Assembly: GCA_900319105.1 (NCBI GenBank)
Contig: ONND01000003.1
Span: 62,001-126,000, forward strand
DNA: 64,000 nt
Reading direction: 5' to 3'
From: an uncultured Bacteroidales bacterium
Lineage (GTDB): Bacteria; Bacteroidota; Bacteroidia; Bacteroidales; Paludibacteraceae
This document shows, one piece after another, positions 1 through 8,503 of this stretch (within the stretch, counting starts at the first letter, position 1; each line of letters begins with the position of its first letter). A program made the translations under genes and the position numbers. The notes beneath the pieces are model-generated. The model worked only from the letters and a program-made list of their open reading frames with translations. It was not told where the DNA came from and made no database searches.

Positions 1-211
1 AGCACATACCGCATATACCCTCACGGCAGTCGTGATCATAGGTAACAGGGTCTTTATGCTCCGCAACGAGTTGCTCGTTGAGAATATCAATCATCTCCAG
101 GAACGAAGCGCCTTGGAAGACGTGCTTCAGGTCATACGTCTCGAAATGACCTTGTGCCTTAGGTCCTGCTTGTCTCCAAACACGAACCTTAATATCAATG
201 TATTGATCCAT
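1..211 (-). CDS. sdhB: Succinate dehydrogenase/fumarate reductase iron-sulfur subunit (partial)
   Basis: The N-terminal 70 residues of the iron-sulfur subunit are present; the gene runs off the left edge of the window. The protein would carry electrons between the flavin of SdhA and the membrane cytochrome b subunit. The visible part starts MDQYIDIKVRVWRQ and reaches CREGICGMC, the first cysteine cluster (2Fe-2S ligands) of this family. The ATG lies 2 bases downstream of the sdhA stop, which fits the CAB operon order known for Bacteroidota fumarate reductase/succinate dehydrogenase. Direction of catalysis (fumarate reduction in an anaerobe) is inference. Confidence 0.93.
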   Translation of the reverse strand, partial: MDQYIDIKVRVWRQAGPKAQGHFETYDLKHVFQGASFLEMIDILNEQLVAEHKDPVTYDHDCREGICGMC

Positions 212-213
212 AA

Positions 214-2373
214 TTAATTCTTGTAGTTACGTGTTTTACGTTCCGTGAATTCGTAGTCAAGCGGCTCTTTGATGAGTTCGGGTTCGCTGTCCTCGCCGGT
301 GTATTTCCAGCAGCCGACATACGAGAACTTGTCATCCTGACGGAGCGCCTCACCTTCCGGCGTCTGGTATTCCTCGCGGAAGTGACCACCGCAGGACTCC
401 TCACGATGGAGGGCATCAACTGCCATCAGACGGCCGATCTCGATGAAATCAGCCAGACGAAGCGCTTTCTCCAACTCGTTATTGAGCGAGTTAGCCTCAC
501 CCGGGATATAGACGTTGGTCCAGAACTCTTTCTTGATCGCGTCGATCTTCTTGATACCTTCCTTCAAGCCTTCTGCAGTACGTCCCATGCCGACGAAGTC
601 CCACATGATGAGACCCAGTTCCTTATGAATCGAATCCACCGAACGCTTACCTTGGATAGACATCAGTTTGTCAATCTTAGCCTGTACCGCCTTCTCCGCC
701 TCAGCGAACTCAGGCAGGTCGGTACTCATACGCGGTACGCCGATCTGGTCGGAGAGGTAGTTTTGAATCGTATAAGGCAGAACGAAATAACCGTCAGCGA
801 GACCTTGCATCAGCGCCGAAGCACCTAAGCGGTTTGCACCGTGGTCGGAGAAGTTCGCCTCACCGATACAGAACAGACCCTTGACGGATGTCTGGAGCTC
901 GTAGTCCACCCAGATACCACCCATCGTGTAGTGGATAGCCGGGAAAATCATCATCGGGTTCTCGTACGGGTTCTCGTCCACGATCTTCTCATACATCTGG
1001 AAGAGGTTACCGTATTTCTGCGCTACCACATCCTTGCCCAGACGCTGGATAGCATCGGAGAAGTCAAGGAACACTGCGAGGCCGGTGTTATTCACGCCGT
1101 AGCCCTTGTCGCAACGCTCTTTGGCAGCACGCGAAGCTACGTCACGCGGAACGAGGTTACCGAACGCAGGATAGCGACGCTCGAGATAGTAATCGCGATC
1201 TTCCTCAGGAATGTCGCGTCCCTTGATCTCGCCCGCTTGGAGACGTTTGGCGTCCTCCAGTTTCTTCGGAACCCAAATACGTCCGTCGTTACGGAGCGAC
1301 TCGGACATCAGGGTCAGTTTGGACTGGAAGTCTCCGTGCTTCGGGATACAGGTCGGGTGGATCTGTGCGTAGCAGGGGTTAGCGAAATAAGCTCCGTGGC
1401 GGTACATCTGCATAGCAGCCGAACCGTTGGACGCCATGGCGTTGGTAGAGAGGAAGAAGGTGTTTCCGTAACCTCCGGAACCCACTACCACTGCGTGCGC
1501 GAAGAAACGCTCGATGCGGCCGGTAACCAGGTTACGAGCGATGATACCACGCGCACGTTTCTCGCCGTTCTCATCTGCGATGAGGACGATATCGAGCATC
1601 TCGTAGCGGGTGTACATCTTCACTTTGCCCTTACCGATCTGGCGGCTCAATGCGCTATACGCGCCGAGGAGCAACTGCTGACCGGTCTGACCTTTTGCGT
1701 AGAACGTACGGGAAACCTGTGCGCCACCGAACGAACGGTTGTCCAGCAGACCTCCGTATTCGCGTGCGAAAGGCACACCCTGTGCTACACACTGGTCGAT
1801 GATGCTATTCGACACCTCCGCCAAACGATAGACGTTCGCCTCACGAGCGCGGTAGTCTCCACCTTTGATGGTATCGTAGTATAGACGATACACGGAGTCG
1901 CCGTCGTTCTGGTAGTTCTTCGCCGCATTGATACCACCCTGTGCAGCAATCGAGTGCGCACGGCGGGGCGAATCCTGGATACAGAAGTTCAGTACGTTGA
2001 ATCCCATCTCAGCGAGTGAAGCCGCAGCCGAAGCACCGGCGAGGCCGGTACCGATGACGATGATGTCGAGACGACGTTTGTTAGCGGGGTTCACCAGTTT
2101 CTGATGGTTCTTGTAATTCGTCCATTTGAGCTCCAGCGGACCTGCCGGAATCTTCGCCATCTCCGGCGTGATTACTTTCGCCTCTTTCTTGGCTGCCGGT
2201 TTAGCCTCTGCTTTAGGAGCTTCTGCCTGCGGAGCTTCTTTGGCGTTATCCAAAGCCTCTGCGGCCTTGTCCAGCACTTTTTCAGCAACGTCGATCGCTG
2301 CCTCAGCTGCCTTAACAGCTGCTTTCTTAACAGTCTTTTTCGCTGTTTCGATTATATCTTCTTTCTTTGCCAT
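214..2373 (-). CDS. sdhA: Succinate dehydrogenase/fumarate reductase flavoprotein subunit with Lys/Ala-rich N-terminal extension
   Basis: This is the catalytic flavoprotein that interconverts succinate and fumarate. The FAD-binding motif [15 protein letters not shown] lies near residue 107. The histidine used for FAD attachment in the family is in [15 protein letters not shown], and the substrate region includes HGANRLGAS. The product is 719 residues. In Bacteroides relatives, as recalled, the protein begins close to the [14 protein letters not shown] segment, which here follows a methionine at residue 72. The first 71 residues are an extra Lys/Ala/Glu-rich, low-complexity helical stretch ([16 protein letters not shown]). 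The extension has no stop and starts with a good ATG after a repeat-rich gap, so it may be translated; initiation at Met72 cannot be excluded. It sits between sdhC and sdhB. Confidence 0.95.
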   Translation of the reverse strand: MAKKEDIIETAKKTVKKAAVKAAEAAIDVAEKVLDKAAEALDNAKEAPQAEAPKAEAKPAAKKEAKVITPEMAKIPAGPLELKWTNYKNHQKLVNPANKRRLDIIVIGTGLAGASAAASLAEMGFNVLNFCIQDSPRRAHSIAAQGGINAAKNYQNDGDSVYRLYYDTIKGGDYRAREANVYRLAEVSNSIIDQCVAQGVPFAREYGGLLDNRSFGGAQVSRTFYAKGQTGQQLLLGAYSALSRQIGKGKVKMYTRYEMLDIVLIADENGEKRARGIIARNLVTGRIERFFAHAVVVGSGGYGNTFFLSTNAMASNGSAAMQMYRHGAYFANPCYAQIHPTCIPKHGDFQSKLTLMSESLRNDGRIWVPKKLEDAKRLQAGEIKGRDIPEEDRDYYLERRYPAFGNLVPRDVASRAAKERCDKGYGVNNTGLAVFLDFSDAIQRLGKDVVAQKYGNLFQMYEKIVDENPYENPMMIFPAIHYTMGGIWVDYELQTSVKGLFCIGEANFSDHGANRLGASALMQGLADGYFVLPYTIQNYLSDQIGVPRMSTDLPEFAEAEKAVQAKIDKLMSIQGKRSVDSIHKELGLIMWDFVGMGRTAEGLKEGIKKIDAIKKEFWTNVYIPGEANSLNNELEKALRLADFIEIGRLMAVDALHREESCGGHFREEYQTPEGEALRQDDKFSYVGCWKYTGEDSEPELIKEPLDYEFTERKTRNYKN

Positions 2374-2411
2374 AAGATCATTTACGATTTAGTCATTAAC
2401 CATTTTACCCA

Positions 2412-3104
2412 TTAGCAAAGCATGCCTATTCCCATGCCCAAATAGTAAAGCACTACGGCTGCGAACGGCAGAACTACGAGGGTAGCCATTACCGTGCTGA
2501 TCACCTCAACACGTTTTTGCCACTTGAGGTTGTTGAGTCCCATAGAGGTCATAGCCGAACCCACACCGTGATTGAGGTGCAACCAAAGTACAACGAACCA
2601 GAGCAGGTAAAGGACGCAGTACACTTGGCCCCATACAGGCTCGGTGAAGAGTGCTTTGACGTAAGCTGCTCCGTTCTGCGGATCGAAAGCGCCGGTCTCG
2701 ATGCCGGTGAGCTCTGCAAACTGCATCTTGTACCAGAAATTGTAGAGGTGCAAGCAAATGAAACCAAGGATGATGAGACCGAGAACAAGCATGTTCTCCG
2801 ACTCCCAGGTCACACCCTCTTTCTTGCCCGAGATAGCATAGCGGTCGTTACCGCGTGCTGCACGGTTCTGGATGGTCAGATACAGACCGTAGCAGAAATG
2901 TACCAACACCAGGAACGCAATACCGAGCGAACCGATGACGGCATACCAGTTTGCACCGAGGAAACGGCAAATGGCATTGTATGCCTCTTCGCTGAACACC
3001 AGTGCAAGGTTCATACACCCGTGGAACAGCAGGAAAAATACCAACGCGGCTCCACTCAAGGCCATAACGAACTTACGGCCGATAGATGAATCTTTTAACC
3101 ACAT
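2412..3104 (-). CDS. sdhC: Succinate dehydrogenase/fumarate reductase cytochrome b subunit (b558 type)
   Basis: A 230-residue membrane anchor that carries heme b and exchanges electrons with the quinone pool. The start MWLKDSSIGRKFVMALSGA and the segment LLFHGCMNL with a membrane histidine are typical of the single-subunit cytochrome b558 family. About five hydrophobic segments are visible, with further histidines in LVHFCYG, CLHLYNFWY and LHLNHGVGSA. It is the first gene of the CAB set and is preceded by an A/T-rich 40-base gap after trxB. Confidence 0.92.
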   Translation of the reverse strand: MWLKDSSIGRKFVMALSGAALVFFLLFHGCMNLALVFSEEAYNAICRFLGANWYAVIGSLGIAFLVLVHFCYGLYLTIQNRAARGNDRYAISGKKEGVTWESENMLVLGLIILGFICLHLYNFWYKMQFAELTGIETGAFDPQNGAAYVKALFTEPVWGQVYCVLYLLWFVVLWLHLNHGVGSAMTSMGLNNLKWQKRVEVISTVMATLVVLPFAAVVLYYLGMGIGMLC

Positions 3105-3144
3105 AGTTTAAATTTTTGATTGATGATTTATAATTGATAATTTG

Positions 3145-4110
3145 TTATAAGCTCTTGATATATTTGTCTGCTTCGATGGCAGCTTTGGCGCCTGAACCGG
3201 CAGCCACAATCGCCTGACGGTAATGCGGATCAGCGCAATCACCGGCAGCGAAGATACCGGGGAGGATTTGACATTTGTCATTTGACATTTGAGATTTATA
3301 ACACTGCGTGCTATTTCCTTCGGTGATGATATATCCTTCCGCATCGCGGGCGATGTAGTCCTTGAACAACTCCGTATTGGGATGATGGCCGATAGCAAGG
3401 AAGAAGCCATCGATATCAATATGCTTCATCGCCTCGTCGGGTTCGCCCTTGCGGTAGATAAGGTCCGCTCCTTGTACTTTGCCGTCGCCGGTGAGTTGAA
3501 GAGTATTATGCTCAAAGAGCACTTCTATCTTGGGGTTATTGAGGACACGTTGCTGCATGATCTCCGAGGCACGCAGGAAAGGCTTGCGGACGATCATATA
3601 TACTTTCTCGCAGAGTCCGGCGAGGTAGTTGGCTTCTTCGCACGCCGTGTCACCGCCGCCCACAACTGCTACGGTCTTCTTGCGGTAGAAGAATCCGTCG
3701 CAGGTAGCACAGGCACTCACGCCACGACCTTTGTAGGTACGCTCGGACTCGATACCGAGATACTTGGCACTCGCGCCGGTGGCGATGATGACAGCATCGG
3801 CTTCGTACAAGTCTGTGTCTTCTACCCACACTTTCTTCGGGGATACCGAGAAATCCACCTTGGTGACAATGCCGGAGACGAAGGTCGTACCGAAACGCTC
3901 TGCCTGGCGACGCATGTCATCCATCATCGTGAAGGGGTCGACACCATCCGGATAGCCGGGGAAGTTCTCCACCTCCGTGGTGGTCGTCAGTTGTCCGCCG
4001 AGTTGCGGTCCTTCAATGAGCACCGGTGCCAGGTTCGCACGACCGGCATAAATAGCCGCCGTGTAGCCCGCTGGGCCGGAACCGATAATCAAGCATTTTA
4101 CTTTATTCAT
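3145..4110 (-). CDS. trxB: Thioredoxin reductase with in-frame repeat insertion
   Basis: This NADPH- and FAD-dependent enzyme reduces thioredoxin; a TrxA is encoded at 44550-44864. The FAD motif GSGPAGYTAAIYAGRA is near residue 11, the redox-active pair is in CATCDGFF, the NADPH motif is VVGGGDTACEEA, and the second FAD motif is GIFAAGDCAD. The protein is 321 residues, slightly longer than usual. About 11-13 residues (YKSQMSNDKCQ) between GNSTQ and LPGIFAAGD are encoded by a copy of the TTTGACATTTG repeat at 3265-3302, which is found between genes elsewhere in the window. The reading frame stays open, so the enzyme is probably functional. Its start overlaps the end of the LolA-like gene by 4 bases. 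Confidence 0.94.
   Translation of the reverse strand: MNKVKCLIIGSGPAGYTAAIYAGRANLAPVLIEGPQLGGQLTTTTEVENFPGYPDGVDPFTMMDDMRRQAERFGTTFVSGIVTKVDFSVSPKKVWVEDTDLYEADAVIIATGASAKYLGIESERTYKGRGVSACATCDGFFYRKKTVAVVGGGDTACEEANYLAGLCEKVYMIVRKPFLRASEIMQQRVLNNPKIEVLFEHNTLQLTGDGKVQGADLIYRKGEPDEAMKHIDIDGFFLAIGHHPNTELFKDYIARDAEGYIITEGNSTQCYKSQMSNDKCQILPGIFAAGDCADPHYRQAIVAAGSGAKAAIEADKYIKSL
3265..3302. repeat. Family A iterated repeat inside trxB
   Basis: Four variants of a 9-10 base word (ATTTGACATTTG, GTCATTTGACATTTGAGATTT) follow one another. The same word occurs at 22240, 26124, 30803, 55891 and 60862. Here it lies within trxB and adds roughly a dozen residues without breaking the frame. Confidence 0.85.
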
Positions 4111-4676
4111 AGTCTCATATCATTTACGTACGTATTTTTACTGGGTTTGAGTACAAATATGTACTCGGGATTTGTTGGTATAAACTTCGGCTCTTTGAGT
4201 TTGAGCGTCGTACTCTTCTTACCCTCTTTCACCTCTACGGACAGCGGCATCAGATCGTCGTTTCGCACCTTGAGCACAAAGCGGTTGATCCCGATGGATT
4301 GATCTTTCGGAGTCAGCGTGATGATCGTTTGTTTACCATCATTCGCGGGTCTCTCCGTAACATTACATACACCGACGAGCGCCCGCGCGTAGCGAAAAGG
4401 ATTCACCTCTAATAGTTCCTGCTCGGTCGGGTTGGAGAGCGTTAGTTCGTCGGTCTGACCGGAGTACATATACATCGTTTTGCCGTCGTACGCCGCCTCT
4501 ATATCCATAGCCTCCAAGCGGAACTTATCGCCCTGCATGATGATCTCACCGGGGTAGTTCATCGGCGATGCAACCTCCTCCGAGACCGTGACTGTAAAAG
4601 CAGTGTGAAGCGTCTTCTGCTCGAGGTTCGAGAGGAACGAGGTTAGGACCGTTAGTATTATCAATAATGTCGACAT
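4107..4676 (-). CDS. LolA-like outer membrane lipoprotein carrier protein
   Basis: A 189-residue protein with an N-terminal hydrophobic segment (STLLIILTVLTSFL) that looks like a short signal sequence. The middle part, with YPGEIIMQGDKFRLEAMDIEAAYDGKTMYMY, matches the beta-strand pattern of LolA-type periplasmic chaperones, which carry lipoproteins to the outer membrane. Position directly downstream of ftsK is a common Bacteroidota arrangement. The gene overlaps trxB by 4 bases, so co-transcription with ftsK and trxB is likely. LolA assignment rests on this pattern and context. Confidence 0.75.
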   Translation of the reverse strand: MSTLLIILTVLTSFLSNLEQKTLHTAFTVTVSEEVASPMNYPGEIIMQGDKFRLEAMDIEAAYDGKTMYMYSGQTDELTLSNPTEQELLEVNPFRYARALVGVCNVTERPANDGKQTIITLTPKDQSIGINRFVLKVRNDDLMPLSVEVKEGKKSTTLKLKEPKFIPTNPEYIFVLKPSKNTYVNDMRL

Positions 4677-4717
4677 GTTTTTAGATTTCTAGACTTCTAG
4701 AGCTCTAGAGCTCTATA
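4677..4717. repeat. CTAG-word iterated repeat (family F)
   Basis: The gap between ftsK and the lolA-like gene holds several copies of a word with CTAGA/CTAGAG (TTCTAGACTTCTAGAGCTC). Related CTAG-rich runs are at 12770, 60104 and 61468. No gene or clear terminator lies in this gap. Confidence 0.7.
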
Positions 4718-4724
4718 TTTGCAG

Positions 4725-7313
4725 TTATTTCACTCCTAATTCTTCCAACAGATGTTCGAGTGCATCCAGGTCTGTGATCAGCACGTCACGGCCCTTAGGT
4801 CCTTTATTCGGTCCGACGATACCTGCCGCCTCCAGTTGGTCAGACAGTTTACCTGCGCGGTTATAACCGATCTCAAAGGCACGCTGCAGACGGGAAGTCG
4901 AACCTTCCTGCTTCGTTACTACGTAACGCGCTACGTCGCCGAACATCGGATCGAGGCGTTTCATGTCCACGCTGCCTGGCGCGAGCGCTTCGCCTTCACC
5001 GCCTTCGCCCACGTACTCAGGCAACTGATACGGCTCGGTATAACGCTGCTGCTTGGCAATGTGTCCGACGATCGCATCTACCTCCGGCGTATCAACGAAC
5101 GCACACTGCACACGAGTGATGCTGGCGTTGCCGGCATAGAGGCTGTCACCGCGACCGATGAGTTGTTCCGCTCCCTTGGCGTCGAGCACGGTACGCGAGT
5201 CGATGACGGACTGCGTGCGCAGCGCGATACGGGTCGGGATATTCGCCTTGATGACACCCGTGACGATATTCACAGACGGACGCTGGGTAGCAAGGATCAT
5301 GTGCATTCCCACGGCGCGCGCTTTCTGGGTGATTCGCGCGATCGGTGTCTCCACCTGCTTGCCGGCCTGCATGATGAAATCGCCGTACTCATCGATGATG
5401 ATGACGATGTATGGCAGGAACTGGTGATGCAGGCTGTCCGCCACTAACTTATTGGGGTTCAGCCGACGGCGAACGAACTTATCATTGTAGTCCTCAAGGT
5501 TGCGCACACCGGCATCCATGAGCAGCTTGTAGCGGTTCTCCATCTCTATCACGAGCGAGTTGAGCGTATTGACCACCTTGTCGCAGTCGGTAATAACGAT
5601 CTGCTCGGGATCGGTGTCCGGCATCGCCGCCAGATAGTGCTTGAGCAGCGGTTTATAGGGAGCGAACTCAACCATCTTCGGATCCACCATAACAAGTTTG
5701 AGCTCCGCCGGATGTTTCTTATAGAGCAGCGAAGTGATGATGGCGTTAATGGCAACCGATTTACCGGTTCCCGTAGCACCCGCGACGAGCAAGTGAGGCG
5801 TCTTCGCGAGGTCAAACATAAAGACCTCGTTGGTGATCGTACGTCCGTAAGCGATCGGCAGACGCATCTTCGTCTCCTCTTGGAACCGCTTGGAGGCTAT
5901 CACCGAGTGCATGGACACCACTTGCGGCTTCTCATTCGGCACTTCAATGCCGATTGTTCCCTTACCCGGCATCGGTGCGATGATACGGATTCCCGTAGCA
6001 GAAAGGGACATCATAATATCGTTCTCCAGCGCCTGAATCTTCGCCACGCGGATACCGGCTTTCGGCACAATCTCATAGAGCGTGACGGTCGGTCCGACAG
6101 TCGCTTTGATGGAGTCTATCTCAATGCCGTAGTTACGCAAGGTTGTCACGATACGGGCTCCGTTATTGCGTTGCTCGTCCTCATCGATCACTGGAGCCGC
6201 CTCGTTGTCATACACCTTGAGCAGATTGAGAGAAGGGAACTTAAAGAACTCCAGGTCCTTACGCGGATCGTACGGACCGAGTTTCTCAAGTAGTTTGTCC
6301 GGATCTTTGGAATACAGTTCATCCTCTTTGACGTCTTCTATCTCCAAGGCTGTGTCCTCCGGTTCTTTCTTCTCTTCCGGTTCCTCCATCGGCAGCGGTG
6401 CGTCGCCCAACGGTTCGTCATCATCGTCCAGCGTTGGAAGGGGTTCGGGCTCCGGTTCCGGTTCAGGATCCGGCTCTTGCTCCACAGCCGGCTCAATTGT
6501 AAAGGTCACTTCGTCAGATGGCTCCGGATTTTCAGCAGTAACTACTGATTCTTCCGTGAGCGGAATATCGATAGTGAGTTCATCGCCCGGTTCACCCGTC
6601 GGCAACGGTTCCGCCACCTCCTTCGGTTTTCTTGTAAAGAGTTTCGCTACCCACGCACCGAAAGCCTTGCAGCGTTCCGTAAAACGCGGGTCTGTTACAA
6701 TCAGGAAGATAACAAGAAGCGCCAAAAGGATAAGGATCGTTCCGGTTATATTGACATAACTCGACAGCCAGGCTGCCGCCCAAGTACCGAACTTACCGCC
6801 CCAACTGAACGCGCCCTGATGAATCATCTGTTGCGCAAAACCGAGCACAACAGATCCCCAGAGCACCCAGAACGTCGTTCCGCAGAACAGGAGAATAGCG
6901 CGAATATCGCGGAATACATGCATCAGCCGAAGACCATAGATAGCGAGCATGAACACCAACAGGATGGACACAAAGCCAAAACTGCCGTCGATCATGAACT
7001 GCGCCAGTTCTGCTCCCGGCAGACCCAACATATTCCGTACGGTCAGACGATTCGCCACACGCTCCGCATGGTCGAGCGAGAGAACCGATTGATCATAGAT
7101 TCCCGTAAACAAGAAACTGATATACGAAAGCAAGGCAATCACCGCGAACAACGTCAACAACACACCGAAGATCATCCTCGTCCTGCGGTCCAGAAAGAAA
7201 TCCCGTATCGTCTCCAGCCAGTTCGTACGCTCTACACGAATCGCACGTTCCGGCATCGAATCCGCCTCTATACTATTTTTCAATTTTCCACTTGTTCTGG
7301 GCATAGTACACAC
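4725..7313 (-). CDS. ftsK: DNA translocase FtsK
   Basis: This septal DNA pump moves chromosome dimers and termini through the closing division site. Four membrane segments occupy about residues 40-225. They are followed by an acidic, proline- and glutamate-rich linker with EPDPEPEPEPEP (about 240-345), then the motor. Walker A is GATGTGKSVAINAI and Walker B VIIIDEYGDF. The C-terminal gamma winged helix, which reads polar DNA sequences, ends the protein (TSRLQRAFEIGYNRAGKL). At 862 residues it is a normal Bacteroidota FtsK. It heads a minus-strand run with lolA and trxB. Confidence 0.96.
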   Translation of the reverse strand: MCTMPRTSGKLKNSIEADSMPERAIRVERTNWLETIRDFFLDRRTRMIFGVLLTLFAVIALLSYISFLFTGIYDQSVLSLDHAERVANRLTVRNMLGLPGAELAQFMIDGSFGFVSILLVFMLAIYGLRLMHVFRDIRAILLFCGTTFWVLWGSVVLGFAQQMIHQGAFSWGGKFGTWAAAWLSSYVNITGTILILLALLVIFLIVTDPRFTERCKAFGAWVAKLFTRKPKEVAEPLPTGEPGDELTIDIPLTEESVVTAENPEPSDEVTFTIEPAVEQEPDPEPEPEPEPLPTLDDDDEPLGDAPLPMEEPEEKKEPEDTALEIEDVKEDELYSKDPDKLLEKLGPYDPRKDLEFFKFPSLNLLKVYDNEAAPVIDEDEQRNNGARIVTTLRNYGIEIDSIKATVGPTVTLYEIVPKAGIRVAKIQALENDIMMSLSATGIRIIAPMPGKGTIGIEVPNEKPQVVSMHSVIASKRFQEETKMRLPIAYGRTITNEVFMFDLAKTPHLLVAGATGTGKSVAINAIITSLLYKKHPAELKLVMVDPKMVEFAPYKPLLKHYLAAMPDTDPEQIVITDCDKVVNTLNSLVIEMENRYKLLMDAGVRNLEDYNDKFVRRRLNPNKLVADSLHHQFLPYIVIIIDEYGDFIMQAGKQVETPIARITQKARAVGMHMILATQRPSVNIVTGVIKANIPTRIALRTQSVIDSRTVLDAKGAEQLIGRGDSLYAGNASITRVQCAFVDTPEVDAIVGHIAKQQRYTEPYQLPEYVGEGGEGEALAPGSVDMKRLDPMFGDVARYVVTKQEGSTSRLQRAFEIGYNRAGKLSDQLEAAGIVGPNKGPKGRDVLITDLDALEHLLEELGVK

Positions 7314-7423
7314 AAATTAGCATGCAAAATTACAAATAATAATCGAGAATGTAAAATGAAAAATTAAAAAATTGCTCTTTTGTAGCAAAAATGACACTTT
7401 TTCTAAAAAAAACGCGCGCGCCC

Positions 7424-7454
7424 TTGCGTATATAGTTTTTTTTTCGTATCTTTG
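7424..7454 (+). promoter_or_regulatory. Promoter of rseC (TTG-N20-TATCTTTG)
   Basis: The -33 element TTG at 7424-7426 is followed by CGTATATAG, and the -7 box TATCTTTG lies at 7447-7454, 20 bases away. This is the Bacteroidota sigma consensus. The rseC ATG at 7473 follows after 18 bases. Confidence 0.8.
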
Positions 7455-7472
7455 CACCCGCTTTTTGTGATT

Positions 7473-7886
7473 ATGGATGAATTGATTAGACATATGGGAG
7501 TTGTAACGGGTGTCAACGGCGAGTTGGCACACGTCATGATCACGCAGACCAGCGCTTGTTCTGCCTGCAAGGCTCGTAGCATGTGTATGTCGAGTGAGAG
7601 TCAGGCGAAAGAGATGGATGCCATCATGCTTGAGCCGATGAAAGCGGGCGATCAAGTGGAGGTAGAGGTACGCGAGCGGCTGGCATGGAAAGCGGTGTTA
7701 TTAGCCTATATCATGCCTTTCTTTGTGATGCTCGGTATCATCGTCGCGCTAGATTTTTTAACGCCATGGCCGGAGGCGGTCGTCGGAACCCTTTCCCTCT
7801 GCGGCATTGCGCTGTATTACATCGTACTGAGTTTTTTCAAGGGCCGGCTGCAAAAGCAGTTCACCTTCACGGCAAGAAAGGTATAA
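7473..7886 (+). CDS. rseC: SoxR-reducing system protein RseC family
   Basis: A 137-residue membrane protein. It begins with a small domain carrying a four-cysteine motif (ACSACKARSMC), followed by two transmembrane helices (LLAYIMPFFVMLGIIVAL and VVGTLSLCGIALYYIVLSFF). This architecture is the RseC/MucC family, commonly found beside rnf genes in Bacteroidota and thought to help deliver electrons or assemble the complex. The ATG at 7473 is preferred; an upstream TTG in frame lies inside the -7 box and cannot be the start. It is divergent from ftsK and precedes the Rnf operon. Confidence 0.88.
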   Translation: MDELIRHMGVVTGVNGELAHVMITQTSACSACKARSMCMSSESQAKEMDAIMLEPMKAGDQVEVEVRERLAWKAVLLAYIMPFFVMLGIIVALDFLTPWPEAVVGTLSLCGIALYYIVLSFFKGRLQKQFTFTARKV

Positions 7887-8042
7887 AAAATGTACGATTA
7901 TTAAGATTTTTGCCTTCAGAGGAGGCACGGGGGCATCTCGAGGTCTTGTCGGGGGCAATAGCTGGTTATCAGCTATGCAAAAAAAGTACTATTTTTAAGA
8001 TTCTATAATTAACAATAACAAACATTTAAAAACAATCCAAAC

Positions 8043-8450
8043 ATGAATTTAATTCTGATTTCAATGGGAGTTCTGGGTGTGATTGCATTCTTGGCAGCCT
8101 GCCTGCTGTATGTCGTCAGCCTGTACTTCAAAGTGGAAGAAGATCCGCGCATTGACCTTGTGACCGCTGTGTTACCGGGCGCTAACTGCGGCGGATGTGG
8201 ATTCGCCGGATGCCGTAACTTTGCGGAAGCATGTGTGAAAGCTGGCGGTATCGACGGTTTGGCCTGCCCTGTAGGCGGTGAACCAACCATGGAACAAGTC
8301 AAACTCATTCTCGTTCCGACGGATGAGGCAACGGAAGCACCGGCTGCCGAAGGTGGTGAAAAGAAAGGCTTTGACCCTGCTATCGCAGCGAAGATCAAAG
8401 CGCTCGCTACGCCGAGAGCTATATTCCCGCTCGCGTTGGGAATAAAATGA
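8043..8450 (+). CDS. rnfB: Rnf complex subunit RnfB, truncated (no ferredoxin domains)
   Basis: RnfB normally receives electrons from ferredoxin through several iron-sulfur clusters. Here the N-terminal membrane helix (ISMGVLGVIAFLAACLLYVVS) and the first 4Fe-4S motif (NCGGCGFAGC with a fourth Cys in LACPVGG) are intact. The protein then ends after 135 residues. The roughly 150 residues with two ferredoxin-type clusters known in the family are missing, and no remnant is found before rnfC. The last codons form a short hairpin (TTCCC, loop, GGGAA, 8422-8440), and the stop abuts an iterated AAATGGT repeat. Loss at a repeat boundary is therefore suspected. Whether the product works is unknown. 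Confidence 0.85.
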   Translation: MNLILISMGVLGVIAFLAACLLYVVSLYFKVEEDPRIDLVTAVLPGANCGGCGFAGCRNFAEACVKAGGIDGLACPVGGEPTMEQVKLILVPTDEATEAPAAEGGEKKGFDPAIAAKIKALATPRAIFPLALGIK

Positions 8451-8503
8451 CCAAATGGTCCGATAAATGGTAAATGGTAAATGACCAAATGGTAAATGGA
8501 ATT
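8449..8503. repeat. Family B iterated repeat (AAATGGTAAATGACC)
   Basis: About five tandem variants of AAATGGTAAATG / GACCAAATGGT fill the rnfB-rnfC gap and supply an in-frame alternative ATG for rnfC. Related runs are at 2383, 12129, 24088 and 30905. Confidence 0.85.

Noticed and set aside
841-1884. Long plus-strand open frame opposite sdhA
   Set aside because: Antisense to a well-conserved gene; no recognisable domain, and its composition mirrors the codon pattern of the opposite strand.
6166-6759. Ser/Gly-rich plus-strand frame opposite ftsK
   Set aside because: The SGSGSGSG stretch is the complement of the Pro/Glu-rich FtsK linker, not a gene.
7958-7976. ATAGCTG/CAGCTAT hairpin after rseC considered as terminator
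   Set aside because: It is followed by an A-run, not a T-run, on the transcribed strand; possibly another variable hairpin.
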